Below, piece by piece: positions 9,917 through 19,173 of a stretch of DNA of 62,191 nt (its first letter is position 1; each line of letters begins with the position of its first letter). The DNA is taken from positions 1-62,191 of the forward strand of contig JASAOO010003442.1 in the NCBI GenBank assembly GCA_030849075.1. The letters run 5' to 3'. The notes under the pieces were generated by a model that did not search any database, was not told the origin of the DNA, and was given only the letters and a program-made list of their open reading frames with translations. The position numbers were made by a program, and so were the translations under genes. This DNA comes from Zelonia costaricensis. Lineage: Eukaryota; Euglenozoa; Kinetoplastea; Trypanosomatida; Trypanosomatidae.

Positions 9917-12900
9917 TCACACCTTGGCAGCCTTCGCGTCGGCCACCCACTTCTGGATTGCCGCGCGCCGCTCCTGCACGGCAGCCGCAACCTCCGGCCG
10001 CGCATTGAAGGCCGCCACCATCGGCTCCGTCAGCGGCTCATTCGTGAAGGGGTGCTTGCTCTCCGACAGCAGCAGGTGGTGCAGCGTCTCCTGGTTCACG
10101 TAGACGAGGTCGCTCAAGTCCTTCACCTCGGCCGGCAACGCGACCGGCTGCAGCAGCGGTGTCGAGAGCAGCGCGTCGAGTGCGAAGTCCGGGGCATCAT
10201 CCCAGACCGCCTCCTCGTTGTCCACCTCCTTCGACACAGACTCGATCGCTGACGCCATCTCCGACACCTTCCACACGAGGTCCTCGGAGACGAGCTGGCG
10301 ATCCACAACGGTCCGCATCACCGCGCGGATGTCCGCCAACGGAATGCTGCAGTGGCACAGGCACCGCAGGAAGTTCTTGGAGCGGCGGAAGTGTGTGAAG
10401 CAGTCAACGAGCCGCATCAGCACCTCGCGCGGGCGGAAGTTGTACAGGTCGGCGTTCTGGATCTTGAGGTTCCTGCTGTTCGGCCCGGCGAACGCCATCA
10501 GACTCCTGGCCAGCATCTCGCTGATCTGTCCCGCCACCATGTTCTGCGAGACGCCCTTTGGAAACTGAAGCGACAGCTCAATGAACATGTCCATCGAGGC
10601 CGTGAAGAGCATCAGGTGCGAGCGCAGACTCATGCCACGCTGGTGGTACGTCTGCGTTCCATCCGCGCCCTCGTCCTCCTCGTCCTCTTCATCGCCCTCT
10701 GCAGCGTCCTCCTCTGCGCGGGGCTGCTGCTGGCCACGGTTGGCACGCCGGTCATGACGACCATTGCGAGCCGCCGCCGCGCCGCCACCCGTCGAGCTGC
10801 CCGCCGCCGTCGCCGGCGCGTTTGCTGCCGCTCCTGCGACTGCTGCGGTGGGCGAGGCGTTCTCAGAGAGATCGGCGCCGGCCTTAATCATCTCGTTCAT
10901 CTTGGTGAGCGTGTCGATCACCTGATCGACCGCCTCGTTCACCTCCGCAACGGCCATGTGCGAGAAGCGCTCGAGCATTGTGTTGTTGGCGTGCGACTCC
11001 ATCTCCTCGCGCACCGGCTCGCAGAGCAGGTCCGACTTGAGGAACGTCTTGATGGCGTAGGAGAGCTCGTAGCGCACCTCCACCCGCTCGTACGTCGACT
11101 TCTCCACGGTGATGTAGCACTCCATGCAGGAGCGCACAATGTGCGTGCTGAACCACGGGTGCTGCTCCAGCACCTTGCGCGTCGTGAAGTCCTCCTGCAG
11201 CCGCAGCAGGTAGGCAGGAAACAGGGCGTGCGTGTGCGGCTTCGGGAAGTAGCGGGTGTTGCCCATGAGCACGAGCATGAGCGAGATCATGCCGTCCGCG
11301 AACAGGCCGTCCACCGGCGCCATCTTTGTTGCCCGGATGACGCAGTCCACGAGGCACTGTGGCAGGTAGCACCACTCCGGCGGTGGCTGCGTTGGCAGCC
11401 TGCCCTGCCCGTCCACCTGCATCACCGTCAGCAGCCAGTGCGCCAGGTGGTTCAGGAACTCCAGCCGGCTGACGCCCAGCTCGTTCGAGCCGATCAAGCC
11501 CTCCAGCAGCAGCTTCTCCGCCGTGTACAAGTCCCGCTGCTGCGCCGAGGCCTGCGGGTGCGTTGCCTGCCGCGCGTCGCGGTCGTGCTCGTCGATGAAG
11601 ACGGCCGCGCAGAGCGTGATGGCACGGGCGGCGAGGAAGAAGAGGTGTGCCGATGGCTTGTACGCCTCGCGGCCGGCCGGCACCGTCGGCAGCGGGTTCT
11701 CCGGCCCGAAGTGCGTGACCCGCTCAACGTCGCTGCCGAAGGAGACGACGGCGCCGTGCGGGCCGTACATGCGGTCCAGCAGGTACTGCGCAGGGATCTG
11801 TCGGTAGTCGTAGCCGGACCCGGCGCCCATCTCGCCCCCGCCAGTCCCGCCGCGAGCCTGGAAGATGGGCAGCGCGAGCTCGACTAGGACGGACTGCAGC
11901 TGGATCATGAAGTAGCGCGAGCTGATTGGGCTGTCGTGATGCATCGTCTTGAGGTAGTCCTCGTTGAGCTGCAGGGCGCGGCCGAGGTACCGCAGCGTCG
12001 CGTCGCGGGTCGTCTTTGTGCGCAGCAGCGTCTGCACCAGCCGCCCGTTCATCGTCGCCAGCGTCTCCACACGCTGCTGGACGGTGTACGCGCTCTGTTT
12101 GTGCTGGTCCTTCTGCGCCGGCGGGAACATCTCGAGCACGTCGGCCCACACGGCGTTCGGCGGCCGCATCGCCACCACCTCCATCGACTTGGGGCCGACG
12201 CCAAGCAGCACCCCGAGCAGCGTCGTCCGCTCCAGCTGGGTGCCCGTCGTCACGAAGGGGTTCATGAAAAAGGGGCTCGCCATGACGGTCGTCTGCGCCC
12301 GCGTGCAGCTCAGCAGCGCGGTCAGCGCGCGATGCAGCTGCTCCACGACGCCCATGTCCTCCCAGGTGAGCAGCGTGGCGAGCTGGATGATGTGGCACAG
12401 CACCTGGTTGACAAGCTGCTCCTTGTCTGGCAGCTCTGACGCGTCGCGCGTGGCGAGGTTCGCGAAGAGGGTGTCCAGCGCGGTGGCGGAGAAGGCGTCG
12501 GAGGCGAGGTACGGCAGCAGCAGCACGCCGTGCGGCTCCTTTGACTTGAGCAGCCTGTACGCGGCGTCGCAGCTGTCCTTCTCGAGGATGGGGTTCCTGG
12601 TGTTCTTCGCCTCCACAATGCGCAGCATGTGCACCTCGAACACGTCTTGCGGTTCCTGCGCGTCGCGCGGCTCGTGCGCTGGTGTCCGCTGGCTGCTCGC
12701 CGCGCCCGCGTCGGGGATCTGCGCCACGGCAAGGTCGATGCTGCGCTGCACCGTACCAAGGTCGCCGCCCGACACGGTGGTCACGCGCTCATTCGCGTAG
12801 AAGACGATGAAGGTTGGAATGGTGGCGACGCCGTACCGGCTGGCGCAGTCGCGGTTGCGGTCCACGTTGCACTTGGCAAAGATGACCTTGGCGGGGTCGT

Positions 12901-13039
12901 AGTAGCGAGCGATGCGCTCGTACTCGGGCTTGATCTGCTGGCACGGCCCGCACCAGTCCGCGTAGAAGTCGACGACGGTCACCACATCGCTGCGCTGGAT
13001 GTAGGACAGCAGCTGACCGAGGCTCGTGATCTCCAGCAT
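9917..13039 (-). CDS. Thioredoxin-UFD2/UBE4 fusion: thioredoxin domain joined to a U-box ubiquitin chain-elongation factor (E4)
   Basis: A single 1040-residue frame with two parts. Residues 1-105 form a thioredoxin domain: buried D24, active site WCGPC at 29-33 and cis-proline P75 in ATIPTF. Residues from about 130 to 930 match the helical UFD2/UBE4 core, including the late NLKIQNADLYNFRP segment, interrupted near 730-800 by an Ala/Gly-rich linker and an acidic D/E tract. The last 95 residues form a U-box: PDFALDALLSTPLLQPVALP, then HHLLLSESKHPFTNEPLTE, then a helix AIQKWVADAK. UFD2 enzymes extend ubiquitin chains on proteasome or Cdc48 clients. The thioredoxin half may reduce or recognise substrates or dock the proteasome; that is inference. 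An upstream in-frame GTG exists, but the ATG at 13039 opens exactly on the thioredoxin fold. Confidence 0.92.
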   Translation of the reverse strand: MLEITSLGQLLSYIQRSDVVTVVDFYADWCGPCQQIKPEYERIARYYDPAKVIFAKCNVDRNRDCASRYGVATIPTFIVFYANERVTTVSGGDLGTVQRSIDLAVAQIPDAGAASSQRTPAHEPRDAQEPQDVFEVHMLRIVEAKNTRNPILEKDSCDAAYRLLKSKEPHGVLLLPYLASDAFSATALDTLFANLATRDASELPDKEQLVNQVLCHIIQLATLLTWEDMGVVEQLHRALTALLSCTRAQTTVMASPFFMNPFVTTGTQLERTTLLGVLLGVGPKSMEVVAMRPPNAVWADVLEMFPPAQKDQHKQSAYTVQQRVETLATMNGRLVQTLLRTKTTRDATLRYLGRALQLNEDYLKTMHHDSPISSRYFMIQLQSVLVELALPIFQARGGTGGGEMGAGSGYDYRQIPAQYLLDRMYGPHGAVVSFGSDVERVTHFGPENPLPTVPAGREAYKPSAHLFFLAARAITLCAAVFIDEHDRDARQATHPQASAQQRDLYTAEKLLLEGLIGSNELGVSRLEFLNHLAHWLLTVMQVDGQGRLPTQPPPEWCYLPQCLVDCVIRATKMAPVDGLFADGMISLMLVLMGNTRYFPKPHTHALFPAYLLRLQEDFTTRKVLEQHPWFSTHIVRSCMECYITVEKSTYERVEVRYELSYAIKTFLKSDLLCEPVREEMESHANNTMLERFSHMAVAEVNEAVDQVIDTLTKMNEMIKAGADLSENASPTAAVAGAAANAPATAAGSSTGGGAAAARNGRHDRRANRGQQQPRAEEDAAEGDEEDEEDEGADGTQTYHQRGMSLRSHLMLFTASMDMFIELSLQFPKGVSQNMVAGQISEMLARSLMAFAGPNSRNLKIQNADLYNFRPREVLMRLVDCFTHFRRSKNFLRCLCHCSIPLADIRAVMRTVVDRQLVSEDLVWKVSEMASAIESVSKEVDNEEAVWDDAPDFALDALLSTPLLQPVALPAEVKDLSDLVYVNQETLHHLLLSESKHPFTNEPLTEPMVAAFNARPEVAAAVQERRAAIQKWVADAKAAKV

Positions 13040-14413
13040 GGTCACCCCGCGTTAGCGTAGACGGCCGTAACTGAAAGGATTCCTCTGTGGCAGCGGGGGG
13101 AGGGGGGAGAGGGGCCCAGCGGTGCAGCGGTGACGAGAGCAGAAGCGAGTGAAGTCGCAATGCGGGCACTCCGATACCGTGGTGAAGGAAGCCGCGTACG
13201 CAAGCTTGTTGCTCCGAGGCTGCAGGACAAGTGGGAGAAAAAAAAAAAGCGAGCAGTGCTGCTTGCAGCCCGACGCAGTGAACAGAAAACTGTAGTCTGC
13301 TCTGCAGCAGCAACAGCAGGAGCAGCAGCAGCAGTGAGACGCTGGGCAGGGGTGTCGAGGCAGCGTCCGCTAAAGACGCCAACAAATATGACGGGGATGG
13401 TGCCCTCACGAGGGCAGCGAACTCGTGCAGCAGAACGCGCGCGTGCACTTCGGTATGTGCGTGTGTGCGTGTATGTATGCGTGATGTCAGAGCTTCACTG
13501 GACCTCCCACGCGTGTGACTACGAGAATGAACGGAAGTGCAAGACAGAGAGAGCGAGACAAGATCCAAAACTGGAAATGCAAAGGAGGCAGTGTGAAGCG
13601 GCGTGATCGAGAGGGAAGGGGGGTATGGCGCCGTGTGTGCGGCCAGCGACGGTGCGTTGACACACACACACACACGCAAGAGTTGGCGGTAACAGCCAGC
13701 GCGGGGGTGGGGGTGGGGGGAAACAAGACCGGAGGGGTTGCAGAGGAGGATGAGTACAGGAAGTAAAAGAGGATAGGCACCTCGTGAAGTGGGCAAGAGA
13801 CGGGGTGCCACGAATGCGGCTTACACAAGGGTGAGGCCGACGCGCCATCGACGCAGAGTCCAGAAGAAACGGCCATCGGAGCACAGCGCTGTGAGACTCA
13901 GCAAGACATATACCGGCCGCAGCACACTGACTTGGTCCCCAAGAGCGCACACACGTGGCACCGGAGCTGCAATACTCGTTGTGTTATTCTTTCTGTTGTG
14001 GCTCTTGTCTCCTGCTCCCACGGTGTCGGTGCGGTTCATCCTTGACAAGTTTCAGGGGGATGCCAGGCGGTGCCAGTGCACCACGAGCACACACACTCGG
14101 TCGGTGCTCGTCGACGTCTCTCACTCGCGCCCTCACGTACGTGCAGGCGGCGGTAGAAGAGGCAGTCGGAGAAAGGAAGGGAGTGCAGAAGCTGCGAGCG
14201 CGACGCGGGGGCATAGTGAAAGCAAATAGCTGCCGTGCTGATTGGCCCCTTCGCACCGCCCATCTCAAACAAAAAGCTGCTCTGCACGCCTGGCAGAGGC
14301 GCGCTCGGGGGGGGGGGGGACGCGGGGGCAACGCGCGCGGACAGCGCTGGGCACACGGCACACGTGACGTCTGCGCCGCGCGCTCTCCTCCTCCTCCTCC
14401 TCCTCCTTGCCTC
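13040..14413. other. Intergenic region, 1.4 kb
   Basis: The low side carries the 5'UTR and predicted splice acceptor of the thioredoxin-UFD2 gene. The high side is the 3'UTR of the PDK1-like kinase. It includes a CAG-rich stretch near 13300-13335 and a G run near 14308-14320. The open frames here, including one antisense frame running into the kinase gene, look non-coding. Confidence 0.6.
13220..13250 (-). promoter_or_regulatory. Candidate spliced-leader acceptor of the thioredoxin-UFD2 gene
   Basis: On the minus strand a run of 11 T (13248-13238) continues into CTCCCACTTGTCC and then CTGCAG, whose AG is at 13221-13220. This is a textbook trans-splice acceptor. It would give a 5'UTR of about 180 nt and leaves the whole thioredoxin domain in the mature mRNA, which supports the fusion being expressed as one protein. 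Confidence 0.55.
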
Positions 14414-16138
14414 TCAGTGCTGGAAGTCCTCGTCGGCGGGGCGGCCTGTGTAGCGCATGCCAACATCATCGATCACATCGTCCTCGTCCACGCCGCTTCC
14501 GTTGTTGTGGGCCTCCGCAGCGTCGGCAGGAGCCGGGACAGAAGCCGGCCCATCGTTCACAGGGGACGGGGACGGCGCCGACGCCAGCTCCACCGCGTGA
14601 CCGCGCAGCGGAGGCTCTTCGGCGGCACCGGGGGCGGTGTGCGCCTCCTCCTGCGTGAAGAACTTCTCGAACGGGTTGGCATCTGCGGTGGCCTTGTACA
14701 CGTACTCGGCGTACGCCGGGTCGTTGAAGGGCGGCGCGTGGTAGCGCTCCTTCAGCGACGGGGACGGGTCGACGCAGGCCGCGGCGAGCGCGATGAGGGC
14801 AGCGGGTTCTGTCGACGACGCCGCCGGGGCCACGGCTGCCCCCTCTGTGCTGGGTGGTGCCGAGCTTGCGGCCGCCTTGGGGCCCGCCCACGCATCGAAG
14901 CGGCGCATGCGGAACGTGCGCAGCTGCTCCTCCAGCGGGTCCCAGTCGAGGCCATCGAAAAAAGCGTGCCGGCGCAGCGCGTCGAGGTCGAAGGCGTGCG
15001 TCTCTGGGTGCACGCCGAGGCGAAGCTGCGGGTCGGTGGTGAGCAGCTGGCGGACGAAGCTCTTCATCGCGGCGAAGCGTCTGCCGTCTGCGCCGAGGTC
15101 GACGCTGGGGAAGAGCGCATCCTGTGCAACGTAACCGCCGTGTATCACCTTCTGCAGCACCTCGAACTGCGTCATGCCAGCGAAAATGTGCACGCCGTAG
15201 ATCAGCTCGTAGACCAGCGCGCCGAGGGCCCACAAGTCGCTGCTGAAGCTCCACTTGCACTCGCCCACCATCTCCGGTGACACGTACTGCGCCGTGCCGC
15301 AGAAGCTGGCAGTCTTCTTGCGCATGCTCTGGATCTCAGAGACGGTGAGGCGGCGGCGCGCGGGTGCCGTGGACGCCGTCGGGGACGCAGAGGGTGCAGA
15401 GGAAGGGCCCGACGACGCGCTCGTGCCCTCGATGTCACCCGACGAGTCGACAGGCGGCGGGCAGGCAACGCCGCCGTTCGTTTGCGGCGCGCTCGCGGCC
15501 CCATCGAGGTCGGCGGTGTCGAAGTCGATAAGGCACGCGCGGCACTTCTCGTCGAACGCCACGTTCTCCGGCTTCAAGTCGCGCAGCACGACGCCCTTGG
15601 CCGCCGCGTGCGCCAGGGCAAGCACGAGCTGGGCCGTGATGAGCTGCGCGTCGTGCATGTCGAGGCAGCGCAGCGCCGTACTGGAGGATGGAATCGATGT
15701 CGCCGGGGGCTCACCCGCTGCGGCAGCAGTCGCATCGGCGCATCCGTTGAACTGCCGCACTCGGTCTCGCGCCACCCGCCGAATGAGCTGCAGCAGGTCG
15801 CCGTGAGGCAGCCACTCCAGCACGAAGTAGAGCTCATCCTCCGACTGTGCGGTGCCGTAGAGGCGGGCCACGTACGGGTGTGGGGCGAGCCGCATCAGCG
15901 CCGCCTTCTCGTTCATCACGCTCTGCACTTTGCCCTGCTGCAGCACCTGCACCTTCGAGACGACCTTCACCACCACCGGCAGCGCGGGGGCCGTCGCGCG
16001 GTGCAGGGCGCACTGCAGCACTTGGCTGATCGCACCCGCCCCAAGCGGAACGCCGGCGGAGAGCTGCAGCTGCTCTGCGCGAAACTGCACGCACTCGGGC
16101 GGCGGCAGCGGCGGCGCCGCCACTTGCTGTGAGCACAT
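14414..16138 (-). CDS. PDK1-like AGC protein kinase with altered HRD and DFG motifs
   Basis: A 574-residue protein. N-lobe features: L32-G-x-G35 loop with V40, lysine K58 in VVVKVV and helix-C glutamate E77 in a PDK1-like KVxxVxxE context. In the C-lobe the catalytic loop reads LRDLKPEN (185-192), with L instead of H or Y before RD; D187 and N192 are kept. The metal-binding motif is DFD at 205-207 instead of DFG. A low-complexity insert of about 60 residues follows, then SFCGTAQYVSPE (278-289), in which S278 corresponds to the PDK1 activation-loop serine. SSDLWALG at 299-306 is typical of PDK1. No PH domain is apparent; the tail is Ala/Pro/Ser-rich. PDK1 phosphorylates AGC kinases; whether this one is active is uncertain. 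The ATG at 16138 is first in frame. Confidence 0.88.
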   Translation of the reverse strand: MCSQQVAAPPLPPPECVQFRAEQLQLSAGVPLGAGAISQVLQCALHRATAPALPVVVKVVSKVQVLQQGKVQSVMNEKAALMRLAPHPYVARLYGTAQSEDELYFVLEWLPHGDLLQLIRRVARDRVRQFNGCADATAAAAGEPPATSIPSSSTALRCLDMHDAQLITAQLVLALAHAAAKGVVLRDLKPENVAFDEKCRACLIDFDTADLDGAASAPQTNGGVACPPPVDSSGDIEGTSASSGPSSAPSASPTASTAPARRRLTVSEIQSMRKKTASFCGTAQYVSPEMVGECKWSFSSDLWALGALVYELIYGVHIFAGMTQFEVLQKVIHGGYVAQDALFPSVDLGADGRRFAAMKSFVRQLLTTDPQLRLGVHPETHAFDLDALRRHAFFDGLDWDPLEEQLRTFRMRRFDAWAGPKAAASSAPPSTEGAAVAPAASSTEPAALIALAAACVDPSPSLKERYHAPPFNDPAYAEYVYKATADANPFEKFFTQEEAHTAPGAAEEPPLRGHAVELASAPSPSPVNDGPASVPAPADAAEAHNNGSGVDEDDVIDDVGMRYTGRPADEDFQH

Positions 16139-16917
16139 CGGCCTGTGATAAACTGGGGGGGGGGTCTAGCAGCAGCCTCCGCAGGGCAAGGTCCACTGTG
16201 GGAAGGAGGGGGGGTGGGTGCAGCGGCTTCAAGCACACACACACACACACACACACACCGCAGTACGGGGCGGTGAGGAGAAACAGTCTGGACGGCTGAG
16301 ATGAGCGATGACAGCGCGGGGGGAGGGGGNGGGTGCAGCGGCTCCACGCACACACACATACACAAATACAGGTACACACACACACACCGCAGTACGGGGC
16401 GGTGAGGAGAAACAGTCTGGACGGCTGAGATGAGCGATGACAGCGCGGGGGGAGGGGGGAGGGGCGCTGCGCGGAATCGCCTTCGCGCAGAACGGCGTGA
16501 AGGATATCTTCGCTTCGGCTACTGCAGATGGACGCAGGGCCGAGCTAGGTCAGGAGGTGATGGGGTGCAGGAGGGTGGCAGCGAGGGAGAAGCACAAGAT
16601 CAGGAGATGGGCCCACGGGTGAACCTTCCACTGCGATGACAGGTAAGACACGCCACGCACGTCCTAGGGTGGGCAAATGCGGCACCGCACACTCTCGCAC
16701 CGTCACTCCGTGCCAATTTCAGCCTTCCGGCCCCGTCGGTCGCCTTTGGCGCCATTCCTGTTTCTTCTTGTGAGGCGTGAGCAGGCAACTGGGTGTGTGG
16801 TCTTCTCTTCTTTTTTTTTTTTTTGGAGGGGGGGAGGAGGCGCTTTGGTGTCGAGGATGCTCAGCGGACATCCAACGACGCGACCAGACTTGCCTGCAAC
16901 GGCCCCGCCCGTCCCCG
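16139..16917. other. Intergenic region with tandem duplication
   Basis: It contains the kinase 5' flank, a duplicated segment of about 115-128 bp (described separately) with an N at 16330, and a T run at about 16809-16824 on the plus strand. No gene is seen. Confidence 0.65.
16216..16458. repeat. Tandem duplication with AC microsatellite core
   Basis: Two head-to-tail copies: 16216-16330 and 16331-16458. Both start with GGGTGCAGCGGCT, continue into an AC repeat (perfect in copy 1, degenerate and 14 bp longer in copy 2), and end with a segment identical over at least 69 bp (16261-16329 and 16390-16458) before a G-rich run. The N at 16330 lies exactly at the junction, so the copy number in the assembly may be wrong. 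The block lies 80-320 bp upstream of the PDK1-like kinase ATG. Confidence 0.9.
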
Positions 16918-19173
16918 TCAGAGAGCTTGCAAGATCGCCGCGATGTCACCCTCATCGTAGCCGACCCCTGGCGACATGTGCAGCGCAGCGCCCGCTACGC
17001 CGTCCTCGTCGGGCACCGCCGCGGCCCCGCCGGCGTCGCACCCCCACGCCGTGCGCGTTGCGGCCAGGAACGCCGTGAGCGCCGCCTTGTTGGCGTGCAA
17101 GAGGGCACCCGTGGTCAGCGAAGCGGCGGCATCGCGCACTCGGGGCCTGGCGCTGCTGTCTGACCGCCGCTGCTGCTGCAGTGGCGCGGCGCACACAACG
17201 TAGTCCACGAGGACGCACCGCACAAGCACGGCGCTGGCGGCTGGTACACCACGACACAGGACTTCGGCCAGCCGCAGCACTCGCCACAGCAACGCTGGGC
17301 ACCCCTGAAAGACCACCTGCACGGACGGCGGCAGGTCCGTCGACGCGCACAGTTGATGGAGGAGACGCAGGGCGGCGTTGCGGGCAACGGGGTGCGAGGC
17401 CGCCAGCACGATAGGCGGAGACGAAGGCGCCAACTGCACGGGCCCACCCGTCTGATGGTCAGCTTCGTCGTCGCCAGGCAGCGCCAGCGCCGAAATCAGC
17501 AAGCGCTGCACAGGGCAGCGTGGCGCGGGCAATAGCAGCAGCCAGCGCACCGCGCTGCAGATGCCCCGCGACGGTGCAGGGAACAGCAGGACCATCAGGG
17601 TGCGCCACGCCTCGCTGGAGACGATGGGCGATGGGTGTGTCAGCGCCCCTGCGAAGGAGGCCAAGTCGCGCACTGGCACGCCTTCTTCTGCGTCGGGCGG
17701 TGATGCGCTGGAGCGGGGCGAGGACGACGCGGAGAAGAGCGACGGCGATGCGTCGCCGCTACGCGCCGCGGGCCTCATCGCACGCGGGTCGCCGTTGAAG
17801 AGCCGGACGAGACGCTTGTGCAGCGGGAGGCAGCGCAGCAGGGCACGGAGCAGCTTGCCCGTTGCCACGGCATCGGCCTCGGCGCCCGACTCTACGCGAC
17901 ACGCGACTGGGGTCCGATGCGACGGCGTTTGTGGCGTGCGAGCGGCAGCCGCCGCAACATCAGAACCACCCCCGTAACCACTTCGCGCTGCAGACGTGTA
18001 CAAGTCTACCAGCGCGCACAGCAGTGGCGTGATGTCGTAGGCGCCAGCGCCACGACGCGCCGCCGACTTCGCCGCCCGTACACCGCCGACAGCGCTGCCG
18101 CTGCGCCCGTCACCTTGGCGCACCTTCGACGGCACCGTGATCGGCGGTGCGGCAGCGGCGGCGGCGGCGGCGGCGGCGGCAGTGTCGGTGGCAGCCAGCC
18201 AGCGCGCGTCCGGGCACGGCGCGAAGTGCAGCCCGCACCGCTGCGCCGCCATGTGAGAGGCGTCGTGGCAGCGGCCGTGGAGGAGGGCGTCGGACACGAC
18301 CACCCCACCGTCCCGCGCACACAGCACCGCGAAGATATCCGCGATGCGGTGCCGAAGCTGCGCTCCGTCCACGCCCGCGTCCGTCGAAAACGGGTGCCGT
18401 GTGGAGCCCTGGTCGAGACCGGGCCGCCCCATCGCCACAGCCGCCTCCAGCGCGCGCGCGTCCTCGCAGGCGCGGCGGGTGAGGCTGCCGCCGGCGCTGA
18501 TGCTCGTCGTCGAGCTCGCGATGAAGCTGGCTGCGCTTCCCGATGAGAGCGCGATGTCGTCCGTCGCACCATCGAAGGCGGCGCGCCGCGAGGGCAGCTG
18601 CGGGCGCCCTGCCCACCACAGCAGCACGCGCAGAGTCAGCGGGCTGAGCCCCACCACTCGCTCAGAACGCGCCGCGCTTGCGGCCAGCCCCGCCCACTCC
18701 AGCCCCGGACCCACCGCCATTGACGTCACTGCCGTGAGGAGTGCCGGAGAGGTGGCCTCGGTGTCGCCGAGGAAGCTGCTCGGGGTCGAGCTCGCCGCAT
18801 CCTCCGTCCCGTTCCCCGCAGCGCCGCGGGAGGCCGACGCTGTTGCGGCGGCGGCGGTGCCCACCATCGTGTGCTCGAGGCGGGACTTCGGGAAACTCAG
18901 AGACTGCGTCTGGTCATCCGGGGAGGGGAGACCGGCGGCGGCGGCAGCAGCAGCAGCGGCAGACCATGGGGCCGAGAGCGGCGGTGGCGGGGTGGCGATC
19001 ACTTCAGAGCCGGCAGGCGCGGCGGCGGAGGTTGCGGTCTCGGCAGCTCCGCTGTCTGCGCGGGGCACGAGGCTGGACCAGATGAGCAGCACCACGGCGT
19101 GGAGGGCCTCGGGCTGGGTGGCGGCGAGGAGGAGGTGCTCCTCCACCGCCTCGTACGGCACCCCCGCGGGCAT
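16918..19173 (-). CDS. Hypothetical Ala/Ser-rich protein, 751 residues
   Basis: I do not recognise this protein. It starts with a helical segment (YEAVEEHLLLAATQPEALHAVVLLIWSSLV), followed by Ser/Ala/Pro-rich linkers alternating with short helical or hydrophobic blocks, and a poly-Ala tract from a GCG repeat near nt 18155-18180. The C-terminal half from about residue 430 has regularly spaced Leu/Ala-rich helices (LLRALLRCLPLHKRLV, ALRLLHQLCAS, LLWRVLRLAEVL), which suggests an ARM/HEAT-like helical repeat fold. No catalytic motif is visible. The frame is open for 148 codons upstream but is UTR-like there. One AG lies only 2 nt before the ATG at 19173 and another about 42 nt before it, so the first in-frame ATG of the mature mRNA is plausible in either case. 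Confidence 0.75.
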   Translation of the reverse strand: MPAGVPYEAVEEHLLLAATQPEALHAVVLLIWSSLVPRADSGAAETATSAAAPAGSEVIATPPPPLSAPWSAAAAAAAAAGLPSPDDQTQSLSFPKSRLEHTMVGTAAAATASASRGAAGNGTEDAASSTPSSFLGDTEATSPALLTAVTSMAVGPGLEWAGLAASAARSERVVGLSPLTLRVLLWWAGRPQLPSRRAAFDGATDDIALSSGSAASFIASSTTSISAGGSLTRRACEDARALEAAVAMGRPGLDQGSTRHPFSTDAGVDGAQLRHRIADIFAVLCARDGGVVVSDALLHGRCHDASHMAAQRCGLHFAPCPDARWLAATDTAAAAAAAAAAAPPITVPSKVRQGDGRSGSAVGGVRAAKSAARRGAGAYDITPLLCALVDLYTSAARSGYGGGSDVAAAAARTPQTPSHRTPVACRVESGAEADAVATGKLLRALLRCLPLHKRLVRLFNGDPRAMRPAARSGDASPSLFSASSSPRSSASPPDAEEGVPVRDLASFAGALTHPSPIVSSEAWRTLMVLLFPAPSRGICSAVRWLLLLPAPRCPVQRLLISALALPGDDEADHQTGGPVQLAPSSPPIVLAASHPVARNAALRLLHQLCASTDLPPSVQVVFQGCPALLWRVLRLAEVLCRGVPAASAVLVRCVLVDYVVCAAPLQQQRRSDSSARPRVRDAAASLTTGALLHANKAALTAFLAATRTAWGCDAGGAAAVPDEDGVAGAALHMSPGVGYDEGDIAAILQAL
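18155..18180 (-). repeat. In-frame GCC/GCG triplet repeat encoding poly-Ala
   Basis: A perfect triplet run inside the 751-residue protein gene. It encodes about 11 consecutive alanines between a Thr/Asp-rich and a Pro-rich stretch, and is likely variable in length between strains. Confidence 0.85.

Noticed and set aside
10352..11887. 511-codon plus-strand open frame
   Set aside because: Antisense to the UFD2 core; composition dominated by Arg, Val, His and Leu, typical of a mirror frame of a GC-rich gene.
13479..13811. Upstream extension of the thioredoxin frame or separate gene in 13040-13811
   Set aside because: The open frame there is in another phase from the thioredoxin gene and is Ser/Leu/Pro-rich UTR translation; the thioredoxin fold starts exactly at the ATG at 13039.
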